A stretch of DNA of 9,971 bases from Methanomicrobiales archaeon (GCA_017883495.1 JADGNL010000171.1:1-9971); one strand, 5' to 3'; shown: positions 1 through 6,798, counted from the stretch's first letter. Notes: generated by a model not told the origin, from the sequence alone. Numbers and translations: made by a program.

Positions 1-100
1 CCCCGACGCCGCGATTCTTCAGGATCCGGCCGACCGATGCCGCCGTGATCCCCTTGCCGAGACCGCTCATCACGCCGCCGGTCACAAAGATGTACTTCAC
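1..100 (-). CDS. pyrG: CTP synthase, N-terminal fragment (runs off the left edge)
   Basis: CTP synthase makes CTP from UTP, ATP and glutamine, the last step of pyrimidine nucleotide synthesis in the cytoplasm. Only the first 33 codons are in the window. They read (M)KYIFVTGGVMSGLGKGIT, followed by AASVGRILKNRG. This is the P-loop-containing start of the N-terminal synthetase domain, and the 'GGVMSGLGKGIT' wording is the archaeal form (bacteria usually have GGVVSSLGKG). The start is a GTG at 98-100, and a GAGAGG ribosome-binding site lies 7 bases upstream (108-113). The first residues of the family (MKYI) coincide with this start, so it is well supported. The glutaminase domain and the rest of the synthetase domain lie outside the window. 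The gene points away from the remnant at 268-516. Confidence 0.93.
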   Translation of the reverse strand, partial: MKYIFVTGGVMSGLGKGITAASVGRILKNRGVG

Positions 101-267
101 CCGCTCGCCTCTCGCCGTTAAGGTAGGTGCGCGTCCACAATGAGCCTTGCGGGATTGCCGACAGTGCTCTGTATCAAAGCGTACGATTCCGGGCCGGGCT
201 ACCGGCCGTACTACGTGGCACCGACGATCGCTGGGCTCGTCCGGCTCCGCTCGGGGTGTGTTGTGAT

Positions 268-516
268 GCGGTACCGCCGGACCCGCAGCTGGTTCGGGAA
301 CCTCCTGCGGCTCCAGGTAGCGGGCGATACCGTCATCATCACCGGACTCACGATGAGCATCCACATGGTCCGGCTCTCCGGGGCTCAGCCCCTCCAACCC
401 ACGGCATCGGCCTCGTGGCCGTCAAGACGATCGTCGAACGATACACCGGTTCGACCCGGATCGAGTTCACGCGTGGCGAGGGCTCGACCTGTACCTTCCC
501 TCTGCCTGACGCGTGA
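268..516 (+). pseudogene. Decayed histidine-kinase ATPase domain (HATPase_c) remnant
   Basis: Pieces of one histidine-kinase C-terminus can be read in order but in different frames. Frame 1 at 268-300 gives AVPPDPQLVR, the approach to the N box. Frame 2 at 293-350 gives FGNLL and then GDTVIIT, the N box and the strand after it. Frame 1 at 403-513 gives GIGLVAVKTIVERYTG and then GEGSTCTFPLPD, the G2 box and last strand, ending at TGA 514-516. At least two indels are needed to join them. The DxGxG ATP-binding loop and the lid are missing between the second and third pieces, so no working kinase can be made. No phosphoacceptor-His domain or sensor region is visible upstream. Apart from this, the 490 bases between pyrG and the next gene hold nothing I recognise. 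The last piece is unmistakable; the first two are fair matches. Confidence 0.62.
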
Positions 517-591
517 GCGACGGATAGCCTGATCCCGGAAATACCATCCCGACCGATACGCTTAAGCCACGAGCGCCCGGGCAGGATACTG

Positions 592-1032
592 ATGGCGAAT
601 ATGGAACCGTCTTCGGTATCGACCACGAAGATGCCTCTCGGGAATGCGGAGCGAATACTGGCGGTCCTGTTCGGGGTGGGATTCATCCTGGGCTTCCTGC
701 TGACCCCGCTGGGATTCGAGACCCGCATGAATGAAATACGGACCCTGGCGTTCGCGGTCTTTTTCGTGACCGTGGGGTTGCTGCTTCCGCTTGCCGGACT
801 GGTCTCGCTGCTGCTCCGACGACCCCGACTCGCCGGCATCCTGGCGATCATCGACGCATCGCTCTCCTTCCTCACCGCGCCCGCCGACCAGGCACTGGTC
901 TTCTTTACGGTCCCCCCGCCGCCCGCCGTTACGATCGGTGAGTTCATTCTCATCCTGGTGGGAATCGGCTACATGCTGTTCGGACAGCGAGTCTACGAGA
1001 GGCATCGAGCGGACTGGGGCGACGGGAACTGA
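592..1032 (+). CDS. Small four-helix membrane protein, function unknown
   Basis: I do not recognise the family. The 146-residue product has a polar N-terminus (about 1-20) and then hydrophobic segments at about 21-41, 51-75, 80-107 (interrupted near 97-100) and 114-131, ending in a short charged tail (YERHRADWGDGN). There is no signal-peptide cleavage pattern, no cysteine and no catalytic-looking motif, so an integral membrane protein with three or four helices is all that can be said. The start at ATG 592 is preceded by only a weak AGGA-like stretch; ATG 601 is an alternative. A CTTAAG at 560-565 lies about 27 bases upstream of 592, which would fit a leaderless transcript, but this is weak. 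The gene converges on the thioesterase gene, with a 264-base spacer (1033-1296) in which I see no gene. Confidence 0.72.
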   Translation: MANMEPSSVSTTKMPLGNAERILAVLFGVGFILGFLLTPLGFETRMNEIRTLAFAVFFVTVGLLLPLAGLVSLLLRRPRLAGILAIIDASLSFLTAPADQALVFFTVPPPPAVTIGEFILILVGIGYMLFGQRVYERHRADWGDGN

Positions 1033-1234
1033 TTCAGTGGCGGAAGAATCGGCCCGGCCGGAGCCCGGGGTCGAGACGGGCGACTCCAGGCGGTCGTCGC
1101 TCATCCGGGCCCGACGTCGCGGGCTCGACCCTCTTCTTCACCCTGCCGGCCGCCCGAGGAGTCGCCTGTGAGCTCGAGTCGGCCGCCGGACAGAGCGGCG
1201 CCACGCCGTCGGAGCACGCGAGCAGTGCGATCCG

Positions 1235-1240
1235 AAAAAA
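1235..1240 (-). terminator. T6 tract after the hotdog thioesterase gene
   Basis: On the minus strand a run of six T lies about 56 bases past the stop of the thioesterase gene, in an otherwise G+C-rich spacer. Archaeal RNA polymerase commonly terminates at such T-tracts, so this is a plausible terminator. No strong stem precedes it. Confidence 0.4.
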
Positions 1241-1296
1241 TCGGGAGATGTCTGCCGTCCGCGATCAGGCAATCGAAAGCAACGAAATGAGCCCCG

Positions 1297-1707
1297 TCAT
1301 CTCGTCGAGACCGCGTACGACGCGGTCGTGATCGTGCAGAGCTTCCCGTCACCGTCGAAGACCTGCCCCTCGCCGAAGATCACGCGTCGGCCCCGCTTGA
1401 CCACGCGCCCGACGGCCCGGAGGCTGCCCGCGTTCACGCCGCGGAGGAACGACGTGGACTCGGTGATGGTCGCGATCGTCTCGTCCTCGCCGAGCGTCTG
1501 GTAGACGGCGAGCACGATCGCCTCGTCCGCGAGCGCTGCATAAAGCCCGCCCTGGACCCAGCCCTCGCCGTTGCAGAAGTCGGGCCTCACCGCGACCGAG
1601 AGCTCGCCGACGCCCCCATCCATGCGCACCACCTTCGTGCCGGTCATGGTGAAGAACGGGTTCGCGCCCTCGCCCTCGGCCCGGAGCCGGTCCAGATACG
1701 ACGTCAT
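1297..1707 (-). CDS. PaaI-like hotdog-fold acyl-CoA thioesterase
   Basis: A 136-residue single hotdog domain, the usual length for PaaI/4HBT-type thioesterases, which hydrolyse acyl-CoA or aryl-CoA thioesters as cytoplasmic oligomers. The core segment reads NGEGWVQGGLYAALADEA (46-63): the family's 'N-x-x-G-x-x-HGG-x4-L-x-D' helix region, with Asp61 at the catalytic-acid position. The His of HGG is replaced by Gln (Q52-GG), a variant that some thioesterase branches share. The second half (TITESTSFLRGV, then GRVVKRGRRVIFGEGQVFD) has the expected long beta-hairpins. The ATG start at 1707 lacks a clear Shine-Dalgarno site. A TATA-like GATAAAACC on the minus strand near 1740-1748 would put transcription start about 10 bases upstream. 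The gene stands alone, divergent from the glycosyltransferase. Its substrate cannot be told from sequence. Confidence 0.85.
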   Translation of the reverse strand: MTSYLDRLRAEGEGANPFFTMTGTKVVRMDGGVGELSVAVRPDFCNGEGWVQGGLYAALADEAIVLAVYQTLGEDETIATITESTSFLRGVNAGSLRAVGRVVKRGRRVIFGEGQVFDGDGKLCTITTASYAVSTR

Positions 1708-1734
1708 CAGAAGGATCTGTTGCCGTCCCGGCCG

Positions 1735-1748
1735 AAAAAGGTTTTATC
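1735..1748. promoter_or_regulatory. Probable shared divergent TATA region
   Basis: An A+T-rich island, AAAAAGGTTTTAT, sits between the divergent thioesterase and glycosyltransferase genes. Read on the minus strand (GATAAAACC) it is about 35 bases from the thioesterase ATG. Read on the plus strand (TTTTATC) it would give a start site near 1770, upstream of the GTG starts proposed for the glycosyltransferase. One box may serve one or both directions; the sequence alone does not decide. Confidence 0.4.
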
Positions 1749-1821
1749 GACCCGCAGGGTTATTCACGCCCGCGTGCCCATCATAGGTAGGATTGGCGGC
1801 GACGGCGGCCGATCCGGGAGC

Positions 1822-1825
1822 GGAG
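1822..1825 (+). promoter_or_regulatory. Ribosome-binding site favouring GTG 1831
   Basis: GGAG lies 5 bases before the GTG at 1831. An ATG at 1720 would give a longer product, but it lies upstream of the likely promoter, and the extra residues have no family resemblance. GTG 1774 and GTG 1825 are weaker alternatives. Confidence 0.5.
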
Positions 1826-1830
1826 TGCAG

Positions 1831-2550
1831 GTGCCGGACGAGACGACGGGGGAGACGCGCGCGAGCGCTCCGGCCGACTGCACGATCGTGGTCCCCGCCT
1901 ACAACGAGGAGGAGCGCATCGGCGGCCTGCTCGAGGCCCTCGCCGGGTTCGAGGGGTCCGTGATCGTGGTCGCGGACGGCACGGACCGGACGGCCGACCT
2001 GGTCCGGGAGTTCGCCGGCGCTCACCCCGACCTCGCGCTGGTCTGCCTCGAGTTCCCCGAGCGGCTCGGCAAGGGCGGCGGGATCATGGCCGGCTTCCGC
2101 GCGGCCGGGACCCCGTATGTCGGGTTCATGGACGCCGACGGCTCGACCGAACCGGCGGAGATGGCCCGGCTCTTCTCGTACCTCGCCGACGCCGACGGCG
2201 CCATCGCCTCGCGCTGGTGCGCGGGCGCGGTGGTCCCCGTCCGGCAGGGGCCGGTCCGCCGGCTCCAGTCGCGCGCGTTCAACCGGCTGATCCGGCTCCT
2301 CTTCGCGCTGCCGTACGCGGATACGCAGTGCGGCGCGAAGGTCTTCCGCGCCGCGGTGCTCGATCCCGTGCTCGACGAGATGGCGCTCACGGGCTTCGAG
2401 TTCGACGTCGAACTTCTCTGGCGCCTCGCCCGGCGCGGCGTGCGGGTGGTGGAGGTGCCGACGGTCTGGTACGACCAGGGCGGCTCCAAGGTCGGCGGCG
2501 GGGACTCGGTGCAGATGCTCAGACGCCTGGTCGCGCTCCGGTGGCGATGA
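1831..2550 (+). CDS. Family 2 glycosyltransferase, dolichyl-phosphate sugar synthase-like
   Basis: A GT-A fold, inverting transferase that probably moves a sugar from a nucleotide sugar to a lipid phosphate (dolichyl-phosphate glucose/mannose synthase branch), feeding protein or lipid glycosylation at the membrane. With the GTG 1831 start it has 239 residues. Motifs in order: VPAYNEE (21-27), LGKGGGIMAGF (79-89), the metal-binding DADGS (101-105), ASRW (126-129), DTQCGAKVF (164-172) and GFEFDVELL (188-196). The DTQCG and FDVELL motifs are typical of Alg5/Dpm1-like enzymes. No C-terminal membrane helix is present, so it is the short, soluble or peripheral form. The stop overlaps the next start as ATGA (2547-2550), so it is translationally coupled to the TPR gene. 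Whether it shares a function with the genes downstream is unclear. The acceptor and donor are not known. Confidence 0.88.
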   Translation: MPDETTGETRASAPADCTIVVPAYNEEERIGGLLEALAGFEGSVIVVADGTDRTADLVREFAGAHPDLALVCLEFPERLGKGGGIMAGFRAAGTPYVGFMDADGSTEPAEMARLFSYLADADGAIASRWCAGAVVPVRQGPVRRLQSRAFNRLIRLLFALPYADTQCGAKVFRAAVLDPVLDEMALTGFEFDVELLWRLARRGVRVVEVPTVWYDQGGSKVGGGDSVQMLRRLVALRWR

Positions 2551-4340
2551 CGCGCGAGGAGGAGAAGGGCCGCGCCTTCCGACTGCTCGAGGAGGGCGAC
2601 GCCCCCGGGGCGCTGCTGATCGCGGAGGGGCTGATGCGCGACGGAGCCGAGCCCGAGCTCGCCGTGCTCGCGGCGACCGCGCTCCACCGCCTGGGCCGGA
2701 ACGAGGAGGCCGAGGCGCACCTGCGCGACCTCGCGCGCCGCCTCCCCGAGGCTTCGTACCTCCACAGCCTGCTCGGGCGTGTCCTCGCGGCCCGGGGCGA
2801 CGAGCGGGCCATGGCCGAGTTCGCCGAGGCGATCCGACTCGACCCCGAGAACCCCGAGGCCCTTCGCGAGGTCGCCGCATATCTCGCCGGGCGCGAGGAC
2901 CACCGCGCCGCGGCCGCCCTCGCCCGCCGCCTGGTCGCGCGGTCCCAGCGGCGGGAGGATCGTCTCCTGCTCGTGCGATCGCTCCTCGTCCTCGGCGAGT
3001 ACGACGAGGCGGTCGGCGTCCTCGAGGCCCCGCCGTCCGGCGCGCCCTCGATCGAGGCGGCCGAGGCCCTGCTCGGGGCGGGCCGCCCCCGGCGCGCGGC
3101 CGCGATGGCGGCCGGCGTCTTCGAGGCGACCGGGGACCCGGCCTTTCTCCGGGCACACCTCGCCGCATGGTCGATCTTCGATGCCGAGGGCGCGGTCGCG
3201 GCCTACGCGGGCTGGGCCGGGACCTCGGCCGGGATCGACTTCGACCGGGTCCTCCTGCTGAAGTCGCTCGACCGCATCGACGAGGCGCTCGAGGCCGCGG
3301 CGGCACTCCGCGAGGCCGACCCCGCGCCGTTCCACCGCCTGGTCGAGGCCGAGCTGATCGCCCTCGCCGGGGACGCCGCAGGGGCGGAGGCCGCGGCCGA
3401 GACCCTTGCCCGGGACCTGCTCGGCTCGCTCGAGGACATGGAGACCCTCGAGATCGTGCTCCGCCGGTACGAGGAGCTCCTCCTCGCGGCCCGCCCCGCG
3501 CCCGAGGCGCTCGCCCGGTACATCGCGGTCGTGGGCGGAGACCCGACCACGGTCGGCCTGATCCGGATCGGCGAGGCGGCCGAGCGCCAGGGGGCGCTGG
3601 GCCCGGCCCGCGACCACCTCTACCGGGCCTACCGGACCGACTTTCTGCGCGGTGGCCTCGCCTACGCCCGGTTCCTGGCGCGGCAGGGGGACCTCCGGGA
3701 GTGCGAGAAGGTGATGCTCTACTGCGTCGAACACGCAACCAAGACAGCCGACCTCGAGCGCGTGGCCGAGGTCGCTCTCGACGCCGCCACCGGGATGCAC
3801 CGGCTGCCGCGGCTGCTCGAGCGGCTCGCCGACCGGCTCGCGGCCCGCCGCGACTCGCTCTCGTCCTTCGGCCAGGAGCTCGCGGCGGTCGCGCTCCTGG
3901 CCCGGGCCACGGACGCGTACGAGGCCGGGCGGTACGACCGGGCCAAGGAGTGCTGCCTGGTCGGGCTCGACATCTTCCCGGTCCACGCGGGCGAGCTCCG
4001 GCTCGACGACTTCGCGGCCCTGCTCGCGCGGTGCAAGGAGGAGGCCGTTCTCGACCGGCCCGTGCTCGGGCGCACGCGGACCGGCGCGGCCGCGCCCGAG
4101 CCCCCGCCCCCGCCGCCCGAGGTCGCGCTCGCGCTCTCGCCCGAGGAGGCGCGGCTGGTGGCGTTCCTGCGCGAGCACCGGTCGGCGACCGAACGCGAGC
4201 TCAGGACCGTCCTCGGCACCCGGCGCGTGGCGGGGCTGGTCAACCGGCTGGTCCGCCGGGCCGGGGAGCAGGGGATGACGCTGATCGAGCGGCGCGGAAC
4301 CGGGGACGAGGGAGAGGAGTATGTCTATGTCGGACGATAG
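2547..4340 (+). CDS. TPR-repeat protein with C-terminal winged helix
   Basis: A 597-residue, almost wholly alpha-helical protein. TPR-like helix pairs begin at the N-terminus. The clearest units are around 36-67 (A-x3-HRLGRNEEAEAHLRDL), 70-100 (ending EFAEAIRLDPENPEAL) and 139-160 (LLVLGEYDEAVGVLE), with further degenerate units to about 495 (for example DAYEAGRYDRAKECCLVGLD, 456-475). A proline-rich linker (517-524) leads to a compact C-terminal domain (about 528-597) that reads as a winged helix: SPEEARLVAFLREH, then SATERELRTVLG, then VAGLVNRLVRR, then a wing ending EEYVYVGR. There is no signal peptide or membrane segment. It begins in the glycosyltransferase stop (ATGA) and its last 20 bases overlap the BrxD-like ATPase gene, so the two are very likely co-translated. 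I infer a scaffold or DNA-recognition partner of that ATPase. No named family is recognised beyond the repeat fold. Confidence 0.8.
   Translation: MTREEEKGRAFRLLEEGDAPGALLIAEGLMRDGAEPELAVLAATALHRLGRNEEAEAHLRDLARRLPEASYLHSLLGRVLAARGDERAMAEFAEAIRLDPENPEALREVAAYLAGREDHRAAAALARRLVARSQRREDRLLLVRSLLVLGEYDEAVGVLEAPPSGAPSIEAAEALLGAGRPRRAAAMAAGVFEATGDPAFLRAHLAAWSIFDAEGAVAAYAGWAGTSAGIDFDRVLLLKSLDRIDEALEAAAALREADPAPFHRLVEAELIALAGDAAGAEAAAETLARDLLGSLEDMETLEIVLRRYEELLLAARPAPEALARYIAVVGGDPTTVGLIRIGEAAERQGALGPARDHLYRAYRTDFLRGGLAYARFLARQGDLRECEKVMLYCVEHATKTADLERVAEVALDAATGMHRLPRLLERLADRLAARRDSLSSFGQELAAVALLARATDAYEAGRYDRAKECCLVGLDIFPVHAGELRLDDFAALLARCKEEAVLDRPVLGRTRTGAAAPEPPPPPPEVALALSPEEARLVAFLREHRSATERELRTVLGTRRVAGLVNRLVRRAGEQGMTLIERRGTGDEGEEYVYVGR
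4311..4319 (+). promoter_or_regulatory. Double Shine-Dalgarno (GGAGAGGAG) before the ATPase gene
   Basis: Two GGAG cores lie inside the end of the TPR gene. The first (4311-4314) is 6 bases from ATG 4321; the second (4316-4319) is 7 bases from ATG 4327. Either start is possible, and the proteins would differ by two residues. Confidence 0.6.
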
Positions 4341-5610
4341 GGGACAGACCGAGAGCGTCAACATCATCAATGCGCTCCGGCGCGGCACCGTGCCCGGGAG
4401 CGGCTTATCGCGGCTCGCGGTCGGGATCGAGGTCGAGGAGGGCGTGATCGCCCGGCAGCTCGGGTACGTGGCCGACGGCGGCGGCGACCTGAAGTTCATC
4501 AAGGGCGACTACGGCGCGGGCAAGACCTTCCTGCTCGCCCGGGCGCTCGAGATCGCCCAGCAGGCGGGCTTTGCGACCGCGCACGTCGTGGTCTCGGCCG
4601 AGACGCCGCTCGCCCGGCTCAGGTCGGTGTACCAGCGGATCTGCGCGAACCTCGCGACGCACGAGGACGAGGCCGCGTTCAAGGCCGTGCTCGACTCGTT
4701 CCTCTACGCGATCGAGGAGCGGGTGCTCGAGATCCGCGGCGGCGACCTCGCCGACGACGAGCTCCGCGAGGAGACCGCCCGCTCGATCGAGCGATCCCTC
4801 GCCGAGCTCGCCGAGGGCTCGAGCGCGTTCGCGGCCGCCGTCCGGGCCTACTACGAGGCGAACGCGGACGAGGACTACGCCCTCGCCCAGGCCGCGCTCG
4901 GCTGGCTTTCGGGCGAGCCGAACGTGGGCCGGCCGTTCCGGGCGAAGGCCGGGGTCCGCGGCACCATCGACGAGACGGTCGCGCTCGCGTTCCTCTCGGA
5001 CCTCGTGGCCGTGATCCGCGGAGCGGGGTACGCGGGGCTCGTGATCGCCCTCGACGAGGCCGAGACCACGCAGGCGCTGCCCCGCGCATCGCGAGAGAAG
5101 GCCTACAACAACCTCCGCCAGATGATCGACCTGCTCGACCGGGGCCAGCTCGCCCACACCTACCTGCTCGTGACGGGGACGCCGTCGCTCTTCGAGGGGG
5201 CGAAGGGGATCCGCTCCGTGCCGCCGCTCGCGGACCGGATCGGGACCGTCGGGGACGACGGCTACCGGAACCCGCTCCAGCCCCAGCTCGCGCTCGCGCG
5301 CTTCGACGCGCAGAAGCTCGAGCAGGTCGCGCTCCGGGTCATGGATATCTACGCCGAGGCGCACGGCGAGGTCGATCGCGAACGGGTCAGCCATCGGTTC
5401 ATCCGCGCCCAGATCCGGCAGCTGACGGGCCGCTTCGGCGGCCGGGTCGACGTGATCCCGCGCCTCTTCCTCCGCGAATTCGTGGACGTGCTCGACAAGG
5501 CCGCGCTCTACCCCGAGTACGACCCCTGGACCGCGTACCGGTTCGACCCGAAGGAGACGGACATGCCGCTCACCGACGAGGAGGAGGCGGTCATGGTCGT
5601 GGAGTGGTGA
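4321..5610 (+). CDS. BrxD-like P-loop ATPase (BREX ATP-binding protein family, DUF2791)
   Basis: An AAA-like ATPase of the family that includes BrxD of BREX phage-defence loci; length (429 residues) and full-length pattern fit. In order: the family's N-terminal signature ESVNIINALRRGTVP and GLSRLAVGIEVEE (11-40), Walker A GDYGAGKTF (62-70), the SVYQRICANLA segment (102-112), Walker B LVIALDEAE (240-248, acidic pair D245/E246), a sensor-like strand LLVTGTPSLFEG (282-293), and the C-terminal GGRVDVIPRLFLREFVDVLD region (373-392). All catalytic motifs look intact. It overlaps the upstream TPR gene by 20 bases (14 if ATG 4327 is used). No methyltransferase (PglX), phosphatase (PglZ), PglW/PglY or BrxHI helicase gene is in the window, so calling this a BREX locus is not justified. 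Its partner and target are unknown. Defence, or ATP-driven DNA or protein remodelling with the TPR/winged-helix protein, is inference. Confidence 0.9.
   Translation: MSMSDDRGQTESVNIINALRRGTVPGSGLSRLAVGIEVEEGVIARQLGYVADGGGDLKFIKGDYGAGKTFLLARALEIAQQAGFATAHVVVSAETPLARLRSVYQRICANLATHEDEAAFKAVLDSFLYAIEERVLEIRGGDLADDELREETARSIERSLAELAEGSSAFAAAVRAYYEANADEDYALAQAALGWLSGEPNVGRPFRAKAGVRGTIDETVALAFLSDLVAVIRGAGYAGLVIALDEAETTQALPRASREKAYNNLRQMIDLLDRGQLAHTYLLVTGTPSLFEGAKGIRSVPPLADRIGTVGDDGYRNPLQPQLALARFDAQKLEQVALRVMDIYAEAHGEVDRERVSHRFIRAQIRQLTGRFGGRVDVIPRLFLREFVDVLDKAALYPEYDPWTAYRFDPKETDMPLTDEEEAVMVVEW
5601..5610 (+). promoter_or_regulatory. Ribosome-binding site deciding the GNAT start
   Basis: GGAGTGGTGA, close to the consensus GGAGGTGA, overlaps the ATPase stop codon and ends 5 bases before GTG 5616. 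Earlier in-frame GTGs at 5604 and 5607 lie inside this site and have no well-spaced site of their own. Confidence 0.6.
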
Positions 5611-5615
5611 GGGGC

Positions 5616-6101
5616 GTGCCCGAACCCGACGGGGTCGTCTTCACCGTCCACGGCCGGGACGAGCTCGACCTGATCGAGCCGCTCTGGCAGGGGCTCGCGG
5701 CCCATCACCGCGAGCAGGCGCGGGAGAACGCGCCCGCGTTCCTCGAGGAGATGGAGGCGCGGACCTTCGCGTCCCGCCGCGACGAGCTGCTCGCGAAGAA
5801 CCGGGACCGCGCGCTCCGGGTCGAGCTCGCCGTCGATCCCGCCCGGGGAGCGCCGGTCGGCTACTGTGTCGCGAGCGGGTCGCCCGGGGGGCACGGCGAG
5901 GTCGAGTCGATCTACGTCGACAGGGCGTACCGGAACCGCGGCATCGGGCGCGCGCTCCTCGAGCATGCCTCGGCCTGGATGGATGCGCTCGGCGTGACCG
6001 AGCAGGCTCTGCTCGTCTTTGCCGGGAACGACCGGGCCCTCCCGTTCTACGAACGGCACGGCTTCTCACCGCGGTTCGTGGTCCTCGTCAGGAGGGCGTG
6101 A
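5616..6101 (+). CDS. GNAT-family N-acetyltransferase
   Basis: A 161-residue single GNAT domain that would transfer an acetyl group from acetyl-CoA to an amine, in the cytoplasm. Seen: the strand VGYCVASG (81-88), EVESIYVDRAYRNRGIGRALLEHA with the acetyl-CoA pyrophosphate loop RNRGIG (106-111), and motif B LPFYERHGF (142-150). An extra helical insertion around 25-62 (HHREQ, then FLEEMEARTFASRRDELL) is common in several GNAT branches. The GTG start at 5616 is chosen for its ribosome-binding site, which overlaps the ATPase stop 5 bases upstream. The stop (TGA 6099-6101) shares one base with the next ATG, so it is coupled on both sides. The substrate cannot be told. Its place directly after the ATPase gene may only reflect dense packing. 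Confidence 0.88.
   Translation: MPEPDGVVFTVHGRDELDLIEPLWQGLAAHHREQARENAPAFLEEMEARTFASRRDELLAKNRDRALRVELAVDPARGAPVGYCVASGSPGGHGEVESIYVDRAYRNRGIGRALLEHASAWMDALGVTEQALLVFAGNDRALPFYERHGFSPRFVVLVRRA
6091..6096 (+). promoter_or_regulatory. Ribosome-binding site GGAGGG for the hydrolase gene
   Basis: GGAGGG ends 4 bases before ATG 6101. An in-frame GTG at 6098 would be only 1 base away, so ATG 6101 is preferred. Confidence 0.6.
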
Positions 6102-6655
6102 TGGCGGCGGCACTCCTTCTCGTCGACCTCCAGTGCGACTACTTCCCGGGCGGGCGGTACCCGCTCGTGGGCGCCGACGAGGCCGTCGCCCACGCGGCCC
6201 GGCTGCTCGGGGGCGCTCGCCGGTCCGGTCTGAGGACGATTCACGTCCGGCACCTCTCGACCCGACCCGATGCCGCGTTCTTCCTGCCGAATACCGACGG
6301 CGCGCTCTTTTTCCCGGCTGTCGCGCCGGCGCCCGGGGAGACCGTGGTCGAGAAGCACTTCCCGAACGCGTTCCGGGAGACCGCCCTCGGCGTGGCCCTG
6401 GAAGCGGGGGGCGTCGATCGCCTCGTCGTGGCCGGCATGATGACCCATATGTGCATCGACGCGACGGTCCGGGCCGCGGCCGACCTCGGATACGGAGTCG
6501 TGCTCGCGGCCGACGCATGCGCCACCCGCGACCTCGCGTGGCAGGGCCGGGTCGTGCCCGCGGCCGACGTCCATGCCGCATTCCTCGCGGCGCTCGACGG
6601 CCGGTACGCGGAGGTCGTATCGGGCCGGGAAGCGATGGCGCGGCTCGAGGAGTAG
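6101..6655 (+). CDS. Isochorismatase-fold cysteine hydrolase
   Basis: A 184-residue alpha/beta enzyme of the isochorismatase/nicotinamidase superfamily, which splits amide or vinyl-ether bonds through an Asp-Lys-Cys triad. The triad is visible: D9 in LLLVDLQCDY, K85 in VVEKHFPNAF and C118 in GMMTHMCIDATV. The conserved turn before the cysteine (MTH) is also there. Length matches the family. There is no signal peptide, so it is cytoplasmic. The nicotinamidase metal-site pattern (DxH after the first Asp) is not evident, so I would not call it a nicotinamidase; isochorismate and other small amides remain open. It starts within the GNAT stop codon (TGATG) and is the last gene of the tightly packed cluster; a T5 tract follows at 6705-6709. 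Confidence 0.9.
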   Translation: MAAALLLVDLQCDYFPGGRYPLVGADEAVAHAARLLGGARRSGLRTIHVRHLSTRPDAAFFLPNTDGALFFPAVAPAPGETVVEKHFPNAFRETALGVALEAGGVDRLVVAGMMTHMCIDATVRAAADLGYGVVLAADACATRDLAWQGRVVPAADVHAAFLAALDGRYAEVVSGREAMARLEE

Positions 6656-6704
6656 GGGGCCTGATCGGTCTCTCTCCGACCCCACCCGCTCTTTCCAGAT
6701 GCGG

Positions 6705-6709
6705 TTTTT
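6705..6709 (+). terminator. T5 tract after the five-gene cluster
   Basis: A run of five T about 50 bases past the hydrolase stop, in a G+C-rich spacer, is a plausible archaeal terminator for the cluster. No strong stem is seen. Confidence 0.35.
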
Positions 6710-6798
6710 CCCCGCCGTCGAAAGGGCCATACGGGGTTGGGTCGTACCCTTATCCGTGCCGGGCCTCTCGAGACCCGTCTGAGGGACCTGATCCTGCC

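Noticed and set aside
348..1104. Minus-strand open frames across the membrane-protein gene
   Set aside because: The products have no family resemblance, whereas the plus frame gives clean hydrophobic helices.
1744..3738. A 664-residue open frame on the minus strand
   Set aside because: The product is Arg/Pro/Gly repeats and lies antisense to the glycosyltransferase and TPR genes. It is a composition artefact.
3167..4447. A 426-residue plus-strand open frame in another phase of the TPR gene
   Set aside because: It is Arg/Gly/Pro-rich with no motif and overlaps the TPR and ATPase genes, which are coherent proteins.
2022..4502. An 826-residue open frame on the minus strand across the TPR and ATPase genes
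   Set aside because: It is the antisense shadow of strongly G+C-biased plus-strand genes. The translation is low-complexity (Arg/Gly/Pro/Glu-rich) with no family motif, while the plus strand reads as recognisable proteins.
4321..6655. A complete BREX locus
   Set aside because: Only the BrxD-like ATPase is present. No PglX methyltransferase, PglZ phosphatase, PglW/PglY or helicase gene can be read in the window.
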